A stretch of 64,000 nt of DNA from Hyperoplus lanceolatus (Eukaryota; Chordata; Actinopteri; Uranoscopiformes; Ammodytidae). Where the stretch lies: the NCBI GenBank assembly GCA_026929865.2, contig CM049400.1, positions 15,272,501 to 15,336,500 of the forward strand, given 5' to 3'. The notes under the pieces were generated by a model. That model was not told where the DNA came from. It saw only the letters and a program-made list of their open reading frames with translations, and ran no database searches. This document shows positions 11,214 through 20,891 of this stretch, one piece after another; within the stretch, counting starts at the first letter, position 1; the number at the start of each line of letters is the position of its first letter. The position numbers and the translations under genes were made by a program.

Positions 11214-11758
11214 GTGCTGGAGAACAGGTTGTTTTTATAACAACATTAAGCACCCGTTCACTCAGATAGTGAATGTGTGTATCCTAGTTGAGTAGGCTAT
11301 TATTGTTAGAACCTATTTGTTTTGTTATTTATGTCTTTACATACAGTAGGTTGGTCTTAATATGGATTTCCTTTTTGTTTATTCCTTGCTCATTTTGTGT
11401 TCAGATGCATAAAGTTTTGTAGGCCTATTTTCAACTTGACAATGAAATTAAACTTTCAAATTTAGTTCTGCTTTCTTGCCTTCTTTTTAAGATTTTTCCC
11501 ATTAAGATAACATTGTGACAAACAACCCCATAGTGTGTGACAACCGAACCCTTGATGGGGTTGGTTGTCACAATGTGTTAGAGTGTATTTGATGGTAAAT
11601 TTCTTCTTTATTACAATACGTTAGAAAAAGTGAGGGGTTCACATTTCAAGCCAACACCTTAAGCTTCAATATAATGTAGGAATGACTATTGAAATATGTT
11701 TAGGTGATGAGCAATTCTCACTAGAGTAAAATGTGTGCCTACTTACCCCGGTCTCCCC

Positions 11759-12927
11759 TACTCCCCCAGCTGTCATATAATTTAAATATCTTTATATGGG
11801 GGAAATAATTTTTTTTATGCTCACAAATGTAGTTCTGTTCTCCCCCAATACATACAGGCTTCATTCCCTATAAATGGAGCAACTTTTATATTCCTGATAT
11901 ACAATTTTTATATATTGACTTTTGCCTGAAACAACAAAGCATGCAATCATGTTCTTCCTGAACATATGTTACCCCAGTACGACTGTTATAACATGGAGGT
12001 GACTAATTGATTATGAATGATGTTGCATACAGCGGAGACCCCTGCTGTTTTGTGTGGGTGCACCAAGACCACCCTCAATATTACATGATAACTTATCCAG
12101 TAATGCTGCCAAAATCCAGCTTGGAACCAAGACAAAATGCATCATTATACACTTGCTCCCTCATATAACTAATTACCTCAGACTTGCAATGCTTGTCTGG
12201 GCCCTGTGCCCCAGCCAAGCTTCCTCTATCATTTCTAAAACTTCAACAGATGGTAAGTTTTTCTCCTTCATACTTCTCACACATCGTGGAGGGATCCGTC
12301 TAGCGATTTTAATGAATCACCCACAGTTTATATTTTTAGAATGAGGCAAAAAAATTGCTTAAGTAACTTGTTACATCACCATTCCCTCTTTCATTCTAAA
12401 ACACCTCCTCATCTCAATCTCCCCAAGAGGTGCTCTTACTTCAAATTTTCTCACACCATCCACAGCACCATCCGACTGAAATGAAAAGGCAGGATTACGT
12501 TGACTTACTCTTGGCTGGAGCTTCTGCATGTCCTCTCTACAACTGTCCTTGCCCTGTGCAACTCATGCCCTTGTCTGATGCCCTTCCAAACGGATACATT
12601 TCACATTCATCCTGTTTTCCCTCCAGCCTCTAGGGAGCAACAAACTCTCATCTCTAAGCTGCCTTCATCCCTTCTCAGGACTGCACTTCACATCTTCTGG
12701 GTGTGTTGCAGCTCCATCCTTGCACTAACCTTTAACCACCTGGCTGCAATTCCTCCATATCCTAGCTCTCTGATGACACGTTATTCCCAAAGCAAGGGTT
12801 GTAGGGTCACTACTGACATTCCATGATAGCATGAAAACACATCTCTTCAGGCAGCACTCTTTCCCCAAGCACTTTACTAACTGTAAAAAAAAAATTGGCT
12901 TTTGGATTTCCCTACCAGATTTCATTA

Positions 12928-12930
<3 letters not shown>
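11759..12930. other. No clear gene; possible LINE tail
   Basis: At 12831-12875 the frame MKTHLFRQHSFPKHF resembles the KTHLFR motif at the 3' end of CR1/L2-type fish LINEs on the + strand. The rest shows nothing recognisable. Confidence 0.35.

Positions 12931-12996
<66 letters not shown>
12931..12996. repeat. (CA)n microsatellite
   Basis: An uninterrupted CA tract of about 33 units, immediately downstream of the 3' side of the minus-strand LINE fragment at 13018. Confidence 0.97.
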
Positions 12997-12998
<2 letters not shown>

Positions 12999-13017
12999 CA
13001 CTCTCCCTCTCTCTTTC

Positions 13018-13495
13018 TCTTGGTTGTCCATCGATTTCGATGATGACTTCCACTTTTAACCTTTTTGTAAAACATTTAAATAAACGTCAACATACTTTCT
13101 CACTTACTTACTTGTTCCCTATCCTATCCTATGGCTATCACAGCCTAAAAACAGCAACGCCACCTTCAACAAACCCAGGCTCCGTACATGCAAGCTCCAG
13201 GTATGGTGACAATGCCCATACTACCCATCCCCATTGTTCCACTTTTATCTATGAGATTACATGTGGCTATACAACCCAATCCGAGACCTACATAACCTCT
13301 GACAAGTAGGACGTGTAAATGTGTCAGTATACTGTGTGCTCCACAGGAGCTTTCCTCCTGTCCCTCCTCTGCTGTCTCTTGATTGTCCTGTCCTCCTCCA
13401 GCCTACGGGTCCCCTCCTTACACATCTGCCGCCATGTGGTGCGGTCAGCAGCAGTAACTTCCAGGTCCTTAGGGCTGATGTTACATTTCTTCAAT
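13018..13495 (-). pseudogene. LINE ORF2 C-terminus with degenerate zinc finger
   Basis: On the minus strand: VSLKKCNISPKDLEVTAADR, TTWRQMCKEGTRRLEEDR, then a degenerate block resembling the fish LINE ending CPTC...RIGLxSHxRSH (here with two stops), and finally the 3' sequence GTCATCATCGAAATCGATGG. This combination is the usual end of a large family of fish LINE proteins, with a C2H2-like finger after the reverse transcriptase. The copy is 5'-truncated and dead. (CA)n tracts flank both sides. Confidence 0.6.
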
Positions 13496-13561
13496 GACAC
13501 ACAAACGCGCGCGCGCACACACACGCACGCACGCACGCACACACACACACACACACACACA
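13496..13561. repeat. Compound CA/CG microsatellite
   Basis: Alternating purine-pyrimidine tract with CG-rich and CA-rich parts (ACGCGCGCGCGCACAC, then (ACGC)n, then (AC)n). Such sequence can form left-handed DNA. Confidence 0.95.
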
Positions 13562-14762
13562 TCTTTGTAGGTTAATTAAACATATTATAGTTATCAACCT
13601 CATTCCAATATGTAGAGTGATCCATGTTGAATCTTTTATCTTATTATTAATTCAGTTAAATTTTTTCAAGAAGCATAACATGCACTTACTTATTTCCAAT
13701 TTGGAATGGCTTTCATTTAATTTGGAAATCTGGAGCTAAATAAACTGCTATTAATGGTGCCTGAATGGAAACTGGCATGAGGGAGATGGGAGGCAATGAT
13801 TCCTTCTTTGAAGGAGGGCTTCTAAGAGCCCTTAGCTCCTTTCATGTATAATTGAGTAATAAAGCAGGCGGTCTCAGAAGCAGGTAGTTTTTTTCATTAC
13901 CATCCCCACTGGGCTAATCACTATGCCCATGGGAATGGTTTCCCATATTTAACCAAAAAGTGCAACACGACACTGGCTGTAATGAGGAGGTGCACATTTT
14001 TTTAATTTGGGGGGATTTGATTATGGTACTTAAATAGAGCTGGGTTTTCCTAATTTGAGCTATGTATTAGTCGATATATTTTCTCTGGTATTGAGAAATA
14101 CTGGATACATTTTTTCCTGGAAAAAACCAATAAGACAATTCAAGTATAAAGTGTACAACTTAAGCTAAGTGTACTAAAGAACATGATTACAAGACCGTTA
14201 GCTGATGATGGTGCCTACTGCCAGGGGATGTTATAGAATTTCAAAATTGTACTGACTGGCCAAAGGGGTACTGTTTCATTGATTTAACTCTGTGACTTGT
14301 GGGAACGATGCATCTCACCACTGCATTTTGGTCCAGGTTTGAAATGACCACCTTTCAATGCCTGGATAATCTTGTCTTCACATTCTCTTCAGTAGACATA
14401 TTGTTTGTTGGTACGAAAAACATTCACATGTACATTACTTGACCATGTTGATACACATGTTTCACTGCAGAACAACATTTCAAACTTCACAATACTTTCT
14501 CTGAGGACAGCTCCAAAAGGCTGATTTGTTATGATAGTTGGTCCTAAATGAGGAAATGACTGCTGGGAGCTCAGATAGAGATCCAAACAGAGACAGCAAG
14601 GTGATGAGTAATACATTCATTCATAATGAAAAATAACTGACCTCACTGAAAATAAGTGCATGTCGATGTACTAGTAAAGCTAATGGCACCTTTGTTTACC
14701 TTGTTTACATAGCTGTTTACAGAGCCGAGGCTGTGTTGCTTTTTTTTCAGTGCACATACATA
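13562..14762. other. No gene; unique-looking sequence
   Basis: No repeat or open frame of note. The block 13740-13960 is less AT-rich and non-repetitive (for example TTCCTTCTTTGAAGGAGGGC), the kind of sequence worth checking for conservation. Confidence 0.4.
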
Positions 14763-14787
14763 CAGGTCCTTCTCATATAATTAGCAT

Positions 14788-15180
14788 ATGGTCAGTAAAC
14801 CATTTACCAATGGTCTTCTCCCGAAGGGGAAATTCGCCAAAAAGCGTGCTGTCATTCTGAAATTTGTGAGTAGAAAGCATAAGATAAATCTGCTCAGTCA
14901 AGGCAAGAAGCTTAAAGGTGAACAAATTGGAATGAGTGAAAATTTAACCAAGAGAAAGGCTTATCTGGCCTATCAAGCGAGAGGGTTAAAGAAATGTGGA
15001 CAGATCCAACAAACTTGGACGAGAGATGGAAGAATCTTCATCAAAATGAATGGAGCTACACCTGAGGAAGCCAACATTGTGCAAATCAAAACGGAGGAGG
15101 ATTTGGATCAATTCCGTAGGGACGAGGATCTGATCAACCCAAGCAGCGAGAATGAGCAAAACATCCGCTTGGATAAATGA
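14788..15180 (+). pseudogene. LINE ORF1-like protein fused to a transposase fragment
   Basis: The 130-codon frame starts with MVSKPFTNG, encoded by 27 nt that match the Tc1 transposase gene at 16525-16551. It then continues as a LINE ORF1 C-terminal part: KRAVILKFVSRKHKINLL, SQGKKLKGEQIGMSENLTKR, LKKCGQIQQTWTRDGRIFIK and ATPEEANIVQIKTEEDL. This matches the conserved ORF1p C-terminal domain of several animal LINEs, which binds RNA. The coiled-coil N-terminus is missing, so it is 5'-truncated. Confidence 0.6.
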
Positions 15181-16178
15181 TCATGAAAGTCTGGAGTTAT
15201 TAGCTAATCATTATTATCGGACCCAAATTAAATCATTGACCCAGACAATCACTTCTACACTATCGGAAAAAGAGATTACCATTACCATACTGAGGATTAA
15301 TTGATCAGATGTTTTCAAACAAATTGGAAATTGTCCATATTAATTTTTAATAGCAGAAGTCTCTACACAAACTTTTCACAAATTAAGGAATATCTACAGA
15401 AATTCTCCAACCAGTTCAACATCATTGCAGTGTCAGAAACATGGATTAAAGAAGGCATAAGCATGGACTTTGAACTAAAGGGATTTAAACTGGTTTGTGT
15501 CAAAATATAAGGTCTGAAATCGTAAATACAATGTGCTCTGCATTTGATAACCTAATGGAATGTGTGACTATTGAAATTCAAATGAAAGATAAATGTTAAT
15601 TATCAACTGTACAGAACACCCGATTCAAAGATGGAAGACTTTATAGAATACATGGGAGAATTACTTTCAAAGGCAAATCAAAAGAAGATATTTATCTGTG
15701 GGGATACAAACATTGATTTACTTAAAAAAAAACTCATTCACTGACTGAAGAATTTGTAAATGCACTGCATGTTATGGGACTGCAGCCGAGGTCAGCAGAC
15801 AGACTGACTGTTTTGAATAATTTTGCAGATGTGTTTAGACTACTAGAGAAGAAATGGACAAGGCCATATCACTATCTGTATTGTCACAGGCAGAGAGGAA
15901 AATGGAAAGCATGTCTGTTGTACACTGGCAATGAATAAGGAGACCTAAAATTGTCTGTGTATTGGAATGCATCTTCTTAAAAAAAATAAATAAAAAAAAT
16001 GAACTGTATCAGTAGCTGTGTATCTGAATCTGATGGCAGCGGGGGCGGGACCTGATAAGCCTTTGGCTTCTCCTGCCACCCTTCGGACGATAACACAAAG
16101 TAATATGTATGAATATGCAAAGAGAAAATTGTGTATTTGTCCGGAAGAATAATAAATAAATAAATAAATAAATAAATA
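14790..16178 (+). mobile_element. Internally deleted LINE inserted in the Tc1 element
   Basis: It contains the end of ORF1, an endonuclease fragment, no reverse transcriptase and a 3' region ending in (AAAT)n at 16149-16178. The Tc1 sequence resumes with ATTGTGATAAAG right after the tail. The left junction carries the short copy of transposase sequence described under Findings. Confidence 0.7.
15322..15740 (+). pseudogene. LINE apurinic-type endonuclease fragment
   Basis: Frames here read LSILIFNSRSLYTNFSQIKE, FNIIAVSETWIKEG and, after lesions, YRTPDSKMEDFIEYMGELL and ICGDTNIDLL. These are blocks of the APE endonuclease domain that nicks target DNA for LINE insertion, including the SETW and GDxNIDLL motifs. 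The domain is broken by stops and small deletions, and the sequence passes from its end to the 3' tail with no polymerase domain. Confidence 0.65.
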
Positions 16179-16287
16179 TTGTGATAAAGTTCAATATTTT
16201 CTGTAATGTACTGATAAACATTAGACTTTCATATATGTTAGATTCATTACACACAACTGAAGTAGTTCAAGCCTTTTATTGTTGCAC

Positions 16288-17217
16288 TCAATACTTGGTC
16301 GGGAATCCTTTCGCAGAAATGACTGCTTCAATGCGGCGTGGCATGGAGGCAATCAGCCTGTGGCACTGCTGAGGTGTTATGGAGGCCCAGGATGCTTCGA
16401 TAGCGGCCTTAAGCTCATCCACAGTGTTGGGTCTGGTGTCTAACTTCCTCTTCGCAATATCCCACAGATTCTCTATGGGGTTCAGGTCAGGAGAGTTGGC
16501 AGGCCAATTGAGCACAGTAATACCATGGTCAGTAAACCATTTACCAGTGGTTTTGGCACTGTGAGCAGGTGCCAGGTCTTGTTGAAAAATGAAATCTTCA
16601 TCTCCATAAAGCTTTTCAGCAGATGGAAGCATGAAGTGCTCCAAAATCTCCTGATAGCTAGCTGCATTGACCCTGCCTTTGATAAAACACAGTGGACCAA
16701 CACCAGCAGCTGACATGGCACCCCAGACCATCACTGACTGTGGGTACTTGACACTGGACTTCAGGCATTTTGGCATTTCCTTCTCCCCAGTCTTCCTCCA
16801 GACCTTGATTTCCGAATGACCTTGATTTCCGAATGACATGCAAAATTTGCTCTCATCCGAAAAAAGTACTTTGGACCACTGAGCAACAGTCCAGTGCTGC
16901 TTCTCTGTAGCCCAGGTCAGGCGCTTCTGCCGCTGTTTCTGGTTCAAAAGTGGCTTGACCTGGGGAATGCGGCACCTGTAGCCCATTTCCTGCACACGCC
17001 TGTGCACGGTGGCTCTGGATGTTTCTACTCCAGACTCAGTCCACTGCTTCCGCAGGTCCCCCAAGGTCTGGAATCGGCCCTTCTCCGCAGTCCTCCTCAG
17101 GGTCCGGTCACCTCTTCTGGTTGTGCAGCGTTTTCTGCCACACTTTTTCCTTCCCACAGACTTCCCACTGAGGTGCCTTGATACCGCACTCTGGGAACAG
17201 CCTATTCGCTCAGACAT
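16288..17217 (-). CDS. Tc1 transposase, DD34E, N-terminal frameshift
   Basis: 309 codons from the ATG at 17217. Seen: the end of the first helix-turn-helix (GCSQSAVSRHLSGK), the GRKR DNA-binding motif (27-30), a second helix-turn-helix, and catalytic Asp121 (FSDES), Asp214 (QQDLAPAHSAK) and Glu249 (PDLNPIENLW), with 34 residues between the last two. It catalyses cut-and-paste at TA. The family is usually about 340 residues. The missing start is visible upstream in another frame (LTAVQKAIID at about 17250-17280), so a small indel near 17220-17235 has split the N-terminus. Residues 130-139 contain HSEIK, made by a 17-bp repeat, where relatives carry about two residues. All catalytic residues survive, but a protein from this copy would lack its first helices. 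Probably inactive. Confidence 0.9.
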   Translation of the reverse strand: MSERIGCSQSAVSRHLSGKSVGRKKCGRKRCTTRRGDRTLRRTAEKGRFQTLGDLRKQWTESGVETSRATVHRRVQEMGYRCRIPQVKPLLNQKQRQKRLTWATEKQHWTVAQWSKVLFSDESKFCMSFGNQGHSEIKVWRKTGEKEMPKCLKSSVKYPQSVMVWGAMSAAGVGPLCFIKGRVNAASYQEILEHFMLPSAEKLYGDEDFIFQQDLAPAHSAKTTGKWFTDHGITVLNWPANSPDLNPIENLWDIAKRKLDTRPNTVDELKAAIEASWASITPQQCHRLIASMPRRIEAVISAKGFPTKY

Positions 17218-17607
17218 TTCTTTCTATGTCTTGTGTCTTGTCAATGATGGCCTTCTGGACAGCAGTCAGGTCGGCAGTGATTGCGGTTTTGAGTAATGAA
17301 CCAGGCTGGGAGTTTTTAAAAGCCTCAGGAATCTTTTGCAGGTGTTTAGAGTTAATTAGTTGATTCAGATGATTAGGTTAAGAGCTCCTTTAGAGTACTT
17401 TTTCATGATATGCTAATTTTTTGAGATAGGAATTTGGGGTTTTCATGAGCTATATGCCAAAATCATCAGTATTAAAACAACAAAAGACCTGAAATATTTC
17501 AGTTGGTGTGCAATGAATCTAAAATATATGAAAGTTCAATTATTATCATTACATTATGGAAAATAATCAACTTTATCACAATATGCTAATTATATGAGAA
17601 GGACCTG

Positions 17608-18132
17608 TATAAGTACAGGTAGCGGATCATGAGGAGATATTAATGTATTGTGACAAAAAGCGTTTTTACAACAAGTGTGTTCCAGAAAAATGAATCCACC
17701 TTTGATATCCTGTTAATGTCTTGCTGCGCAGAACTACAGTATTTTATAGCGACACTAATTTATATATTATGCAAAAGTGTTTTCCTTATAATGTATGACT
17801 GAAATAAACCATCCATTCATTAATATTTGTTTAAATATTGGGCCAAATAAAAATTGTGGATCAGATATAGTTTGTGTGATGAACCCACAGAGAATAATCA
17901 CTGAATAATCACTGCTTTCAACTTGTTGATCTGCATATCACAAACTAAAATTAACTTTAAAAGTAGTCCTGATATTGAATTTTGAAGAACTTCATTTTAT
18001 CCTGGGTGTTCATTAAACTGATCACAAGATTTACAATCTGGCAAAACACCTTTAAAGAAAATACAGCATTGTCATCAGTCATTCTAGCTTTTGATGTGCC
18101 TTATAAAGTATTGCACTTACCGTGAAAATCTA
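17608..18132. other. No gene seen
   Basis: AT-rich spacer between two Tc1-type elements; nothing recognised. Confidence 0.5.
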
Positions 18133-18356
18133 CAGTATCTCACAAAAGTGAGTACACCCCTCACATTTCTTCACATTTTTCTTTATATCTTTCCATGGGA
18201 CAACACTGAATAAATGACACTTTAATACAATGTAAAGTAGTCAGTGTACAGCTTGTATAACAGTGTAAATTTACTGTCCCCTCAAAATAACTCGACACAC
18301 AGCCATTAATGTCTAAACTGCTGGCAACAAAAGTGAGTACACCCCTTAGAAAAAAT

Positions 18357-18690
18357 TTACAAATTGGGCCCAAAGTGTAAATATTTTGTGTGGCCACCAT
18401 TATTTTCCAGCACTGCCTTAACCCTCTTGGGCATGTAGTTCACTAGAGCTTCACAGGTTGCAACTGGAACCCTCTTCCACCCATTTATGACAGCATCACA
18501 GAGCTGGTGGATATTAAAGACCTTGCGTTCCTCCACCTTCCATTTGAGGATGCCCCAAAGATGCTCAATAGGGTTTAGGTCTGGAGACATGCTTGGCCAG
18601 GCCATAACCTTTACCCTCAGCTTTTTAGCAAGCCACTGGTCGTCTTGGAGGTGTGTTTGGGGTCGTTATCATGTTGCAATACCACCCTGC
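18357..18690 (-). pseudogene. Tc1 transposase C-terminus, left arm
   Basis: The minus-strand frame gives WPSMSPDLNPIEHLWGILK, then LVNYMPKRVKAVLENNGG and HTKYLHFGPNL. This includes the catalytic Glu of the DD34E triad but neither Asp. It is a partial inverted copy with no start. Confidence 0.85.
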
Positions 18691-18739
18691 GGCCTAGTTT
18701 ACGAAGGTTGAGTGCACATGGTCAGCGTCGTACACAGAG

Positions 18740-19510
18740 GTTGGCTTTGGAAAATAGACGTATGAGTGCTGCCAGCATTGCTGAAGGGCTTGAAGGGGGG
18801 GGGGTCAACCTGTCAGTGCTCAGACCATAGCGCACTCTGCATCATACTGGTCTGCATGGCTGTCATCCCAGAAGGAAGCCTATTCTAAAGATGATGCACA
18901 AGAAACCCCACAAAAAGTTTGCTGAAGACAAACAGACTACGGACATGGATTACTGCAACCATGTCCTGTGGTCTGATGAGACCAAAATACATTTATTTGG
19001 TTCAGATGGTGTTAAGAGTGTGGAGCGGCAACCAGGTGAGGAGTACAAAGACAAGTGTGTCTTGCCTAGAGTCAAGCATAGTGGTTGGAGTGTCATGGTC
19101 TGGGGCTGCATGAGTGCTGCCAGCACTAGGGATCTACAGTTCATTGAATTCTAACATGTACTGTGACATACTGAAGCAGAGCATGATCCCCTCCCTTCAT
19201 AAACTGGGCCGCAGGGCAGTACTGCAACATGATAACGACCCCAAACACCCCTCCGAACGACCACTGGCTTGTTAAAGAAGCTGAGGGTAAAGGTTATGGA
19301 CTGGCCAAGCATGTCTCCAGTCTTAAACCCTATTGAGCATCTTTGGGGCATCCTAAAGCGGGAGATGGAGGAGCGCAAGGACTCTAATATCCACCAGCTC
19401 CTTGATGTCGTCATGAATGGGTAGAAGAGGGTTCCAGTTTCTGAATTTGAATTTCTAGTGAACTACATGCCCAAGAGGGTTAAGGCAGTGCTAGAAAATA
19501 ATGATGGCAA
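18740..19510 (+). pseudogene. Tc1 transposase, middle and C-terminus
   Basis: Reads through the second helix-turn-helix remnant, GLHGCHPRRKPILKMMHKK, VLWSDETKIHLF (first catalytic Asp), VMVWGCMSAAS, then after stops NMITTPNTPPN (the degenerate HDNDPKH block), and SPVLNPIEHLWG, where the Asp of SPDLNP has become Val. It finishes LVNYMPKRVKAVLENNDG. Multiple stops and frameshifts show it is dead. Confidence 0.85.
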
Positions 19511-19770
19511 AACAAAATATTTACACTTTGGGCCCAATTTGGACATTTTTTCTTAGGGGTGTACTCACTTTTGTTGCCAGCAGTTTAGACATTAATGGCT
19601 GTGTATCGAGTTATTTTGAGGGGACAGTAAATTTACACTGTTATACAAGCTGTACACTGACTACTTGACATTGTATCAAAGTGTCATTTATTCAGTGTTG
19701 TCGCATGGAAAGATATAATGAAATATTTGAAGAAATGTTAGGGGTGTACTCACTTTTGTGAGATACTGTA

Positions 19771-20484
19771 TGTCCTTTGTGTCCTCTATTGCATTTGGTT
19801 CATCACATATACACTGCAGGAAGCTAGAGCTGTGTTTTATGTTATAGATGATGACAGAGAGATTTGATTTGAAGCACAGGCCCTCTGATTAGAAGACAGT
19901 TCCAATTAATAAAGAGTATATGAGTTGTATTCAGGTAATGTTGAAATCAACAATGCATCGGTGATTGACTGGCACCCTCTTACATTAATCTTTGCAGCTA
20001 GTCTTTTTTGTGAAATAAAAAAATCATGTGTTAATTCATTCACCTGTATGTATGTTTCCATGTTTATTTGTTCATGATGTCATCACTTGTTTACAATTTA
20101 TAGGCATCTTCCAGAGTGCCTATATGCAGCAGGGCCCTTCACACAGAGCTAATGTGGGAAGAGGTGGTTTCCTCCATGATGAACTGCTTCAGAACTGATC
20201 CCATTATTTCCAGGCCTGTGCCTGGCAGCGGCTGTAAAAGACATAAAGTCTTGGTGCTTAATCCTGTTAGTGCTGCAAACCTGACACTGCTTATTGGCTC
20301 CGTGGTAGTGTATGAACATTCAGGACCTAACTGTTTGCCCTCTAAATATACTGTACGGAATTAAATTATTACAGTCATATTTTATGACCATTGCACTGAT
20401 ATGGCCTGTTTGCTAAAACATTGTTTGAGAAATATGTTTCTGGCACTTGCGTGGTTTGTATACATTAGTGTATAAAACAATCGG
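19771..20484. other. No gene seen
   Basis: Open frames of up to 82 codons lack recognisable motifs. Confidence 0.45.
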
Positions 20485-20548
20485 TAAGTGTTAACAATAA
20501 GGGTACATTAATTAATGATTAGTTAATGCTTAATAAGGGTTAACTATG
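20485..20548 (+). repeat. TAA-rich fish repeat, left fragment
   Basis: AATAAGGGTACATTAATTAA and GCTTAATAAGGGTTAACTA match the reverse complement of 24290-24385. The repeat breaks off at ACTA (20545-20548) and resumes at 22368, so the intervening LINE fragment lies inside it. Confidence 0.65.
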
Positions 20549-20888
20549 CAACGGTAGAGTCTGTCCTCCTCTACGGCAGCGAATGCTGGTCCCTGAAGCC
20601 AACCTTGCAGAAGTCTACACCAGGATGCTGCGTGCAGTACTTAACATCAGCAAGAGTACACATGTTACCAACAGTATCCTGTATGAAGGAATACCAAGGG
20701 TTAGCGAGAAAGTAGCTTCTAGAAGAATGAGACTGGCGAGACACTGCCAAAGATACCAAGAGCTGCCAGCCAGCAAATTGGTACTATGGGAACAAAAATC
20801 ATGGTCATCGTTCTGAAGGACGTCCTACACTAACATACGTGGATGTACTGAAGAAGGATGCAGGAGCGTAAAGTACCAATGAACTGGC
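20549..20888 (+). pseudogene. LINE ORF2 C-terminal fragment, part 1
   Basis: Frames give ESVLLYGSECWSLKPTLQKS, YTRMLRAVLNISKSTHVTNS, ILYEGIPRVSEKVASRRMRL, ARHCQRYQELPASKLVLWE and YVDVLKKDAG. This is the post-polymerase tail of a common fish LINE family. Several frameshifts make it non-functional. It is cut by the element at 20892 and continues at 22305. Confidence 0.7.
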
Positions 20889-20891
20889 CAG

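Larger units (their letters stand above)
10150..11758 (+). mobile_element. Pogo-like DNA transposon, internally deleted
   Basis: The right end is GGTAAG-like sequence leading to CCGGTCTCCCC followed by TA (11759-11760), matching the G-rich ends of the elements at 31858, 39167 and 53950. The left end is degenerate near 10150 (CACACGGGAAGGTTGTCAC). The phrase GGTTGTCAC recurs at about 10172, 10503 and 11568, and as GTGACAA at 11515 and 11538. A transposase C-terminal relic lies inside. A small TAGCCTGG element is inserted at 10589. Confidence 0.6.
14763..17607 (-). mobile_element. Tc1-like DNA transposon with nested LINE
   Basis: The ends CAGGTCCTTCTCATATAATT and AATTATATGAGAAGGACCTG are near-perfect inverted repeats, flanked by TA at 14761-14762 and 17608-17609 (the Tc1/mariner target duplication). 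A second inner repeat block (GATAAAGTT and related sequence) sits at about 16181 and 17571. The transposase lies on the minus strand at 16288-17217. A LINE interrupts the left end between 14790 and 16178. Confidence 0.93.
18133..19768. mobile_element. Tc1-like element rebuilt as a palindrome
   Basis: The ends CAGTATCTCACAAAAGTGAG and CTCACTTTTGTGAGATACTG are inverted repeats with TA on each side (18131-18132, 19769-19770). The inverted match extends far beyond the ends: 18133-18706 is an inverted, diverged copy of 19193-19768 (about 575 bp each). The left, promoter side of a normal Tc1 has therefore been replaced by a second copy of its 3' half. The spacer 18707-19192 holds the central transposase. 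Confidence 0.85.

Noticed and set aside
12725-13309. Frames with long THTHTH or VCVCVC runs (also 29619-30016, 53416-53637)
   Set aside because: Translations of CA/TG microsatellites, not proteins.
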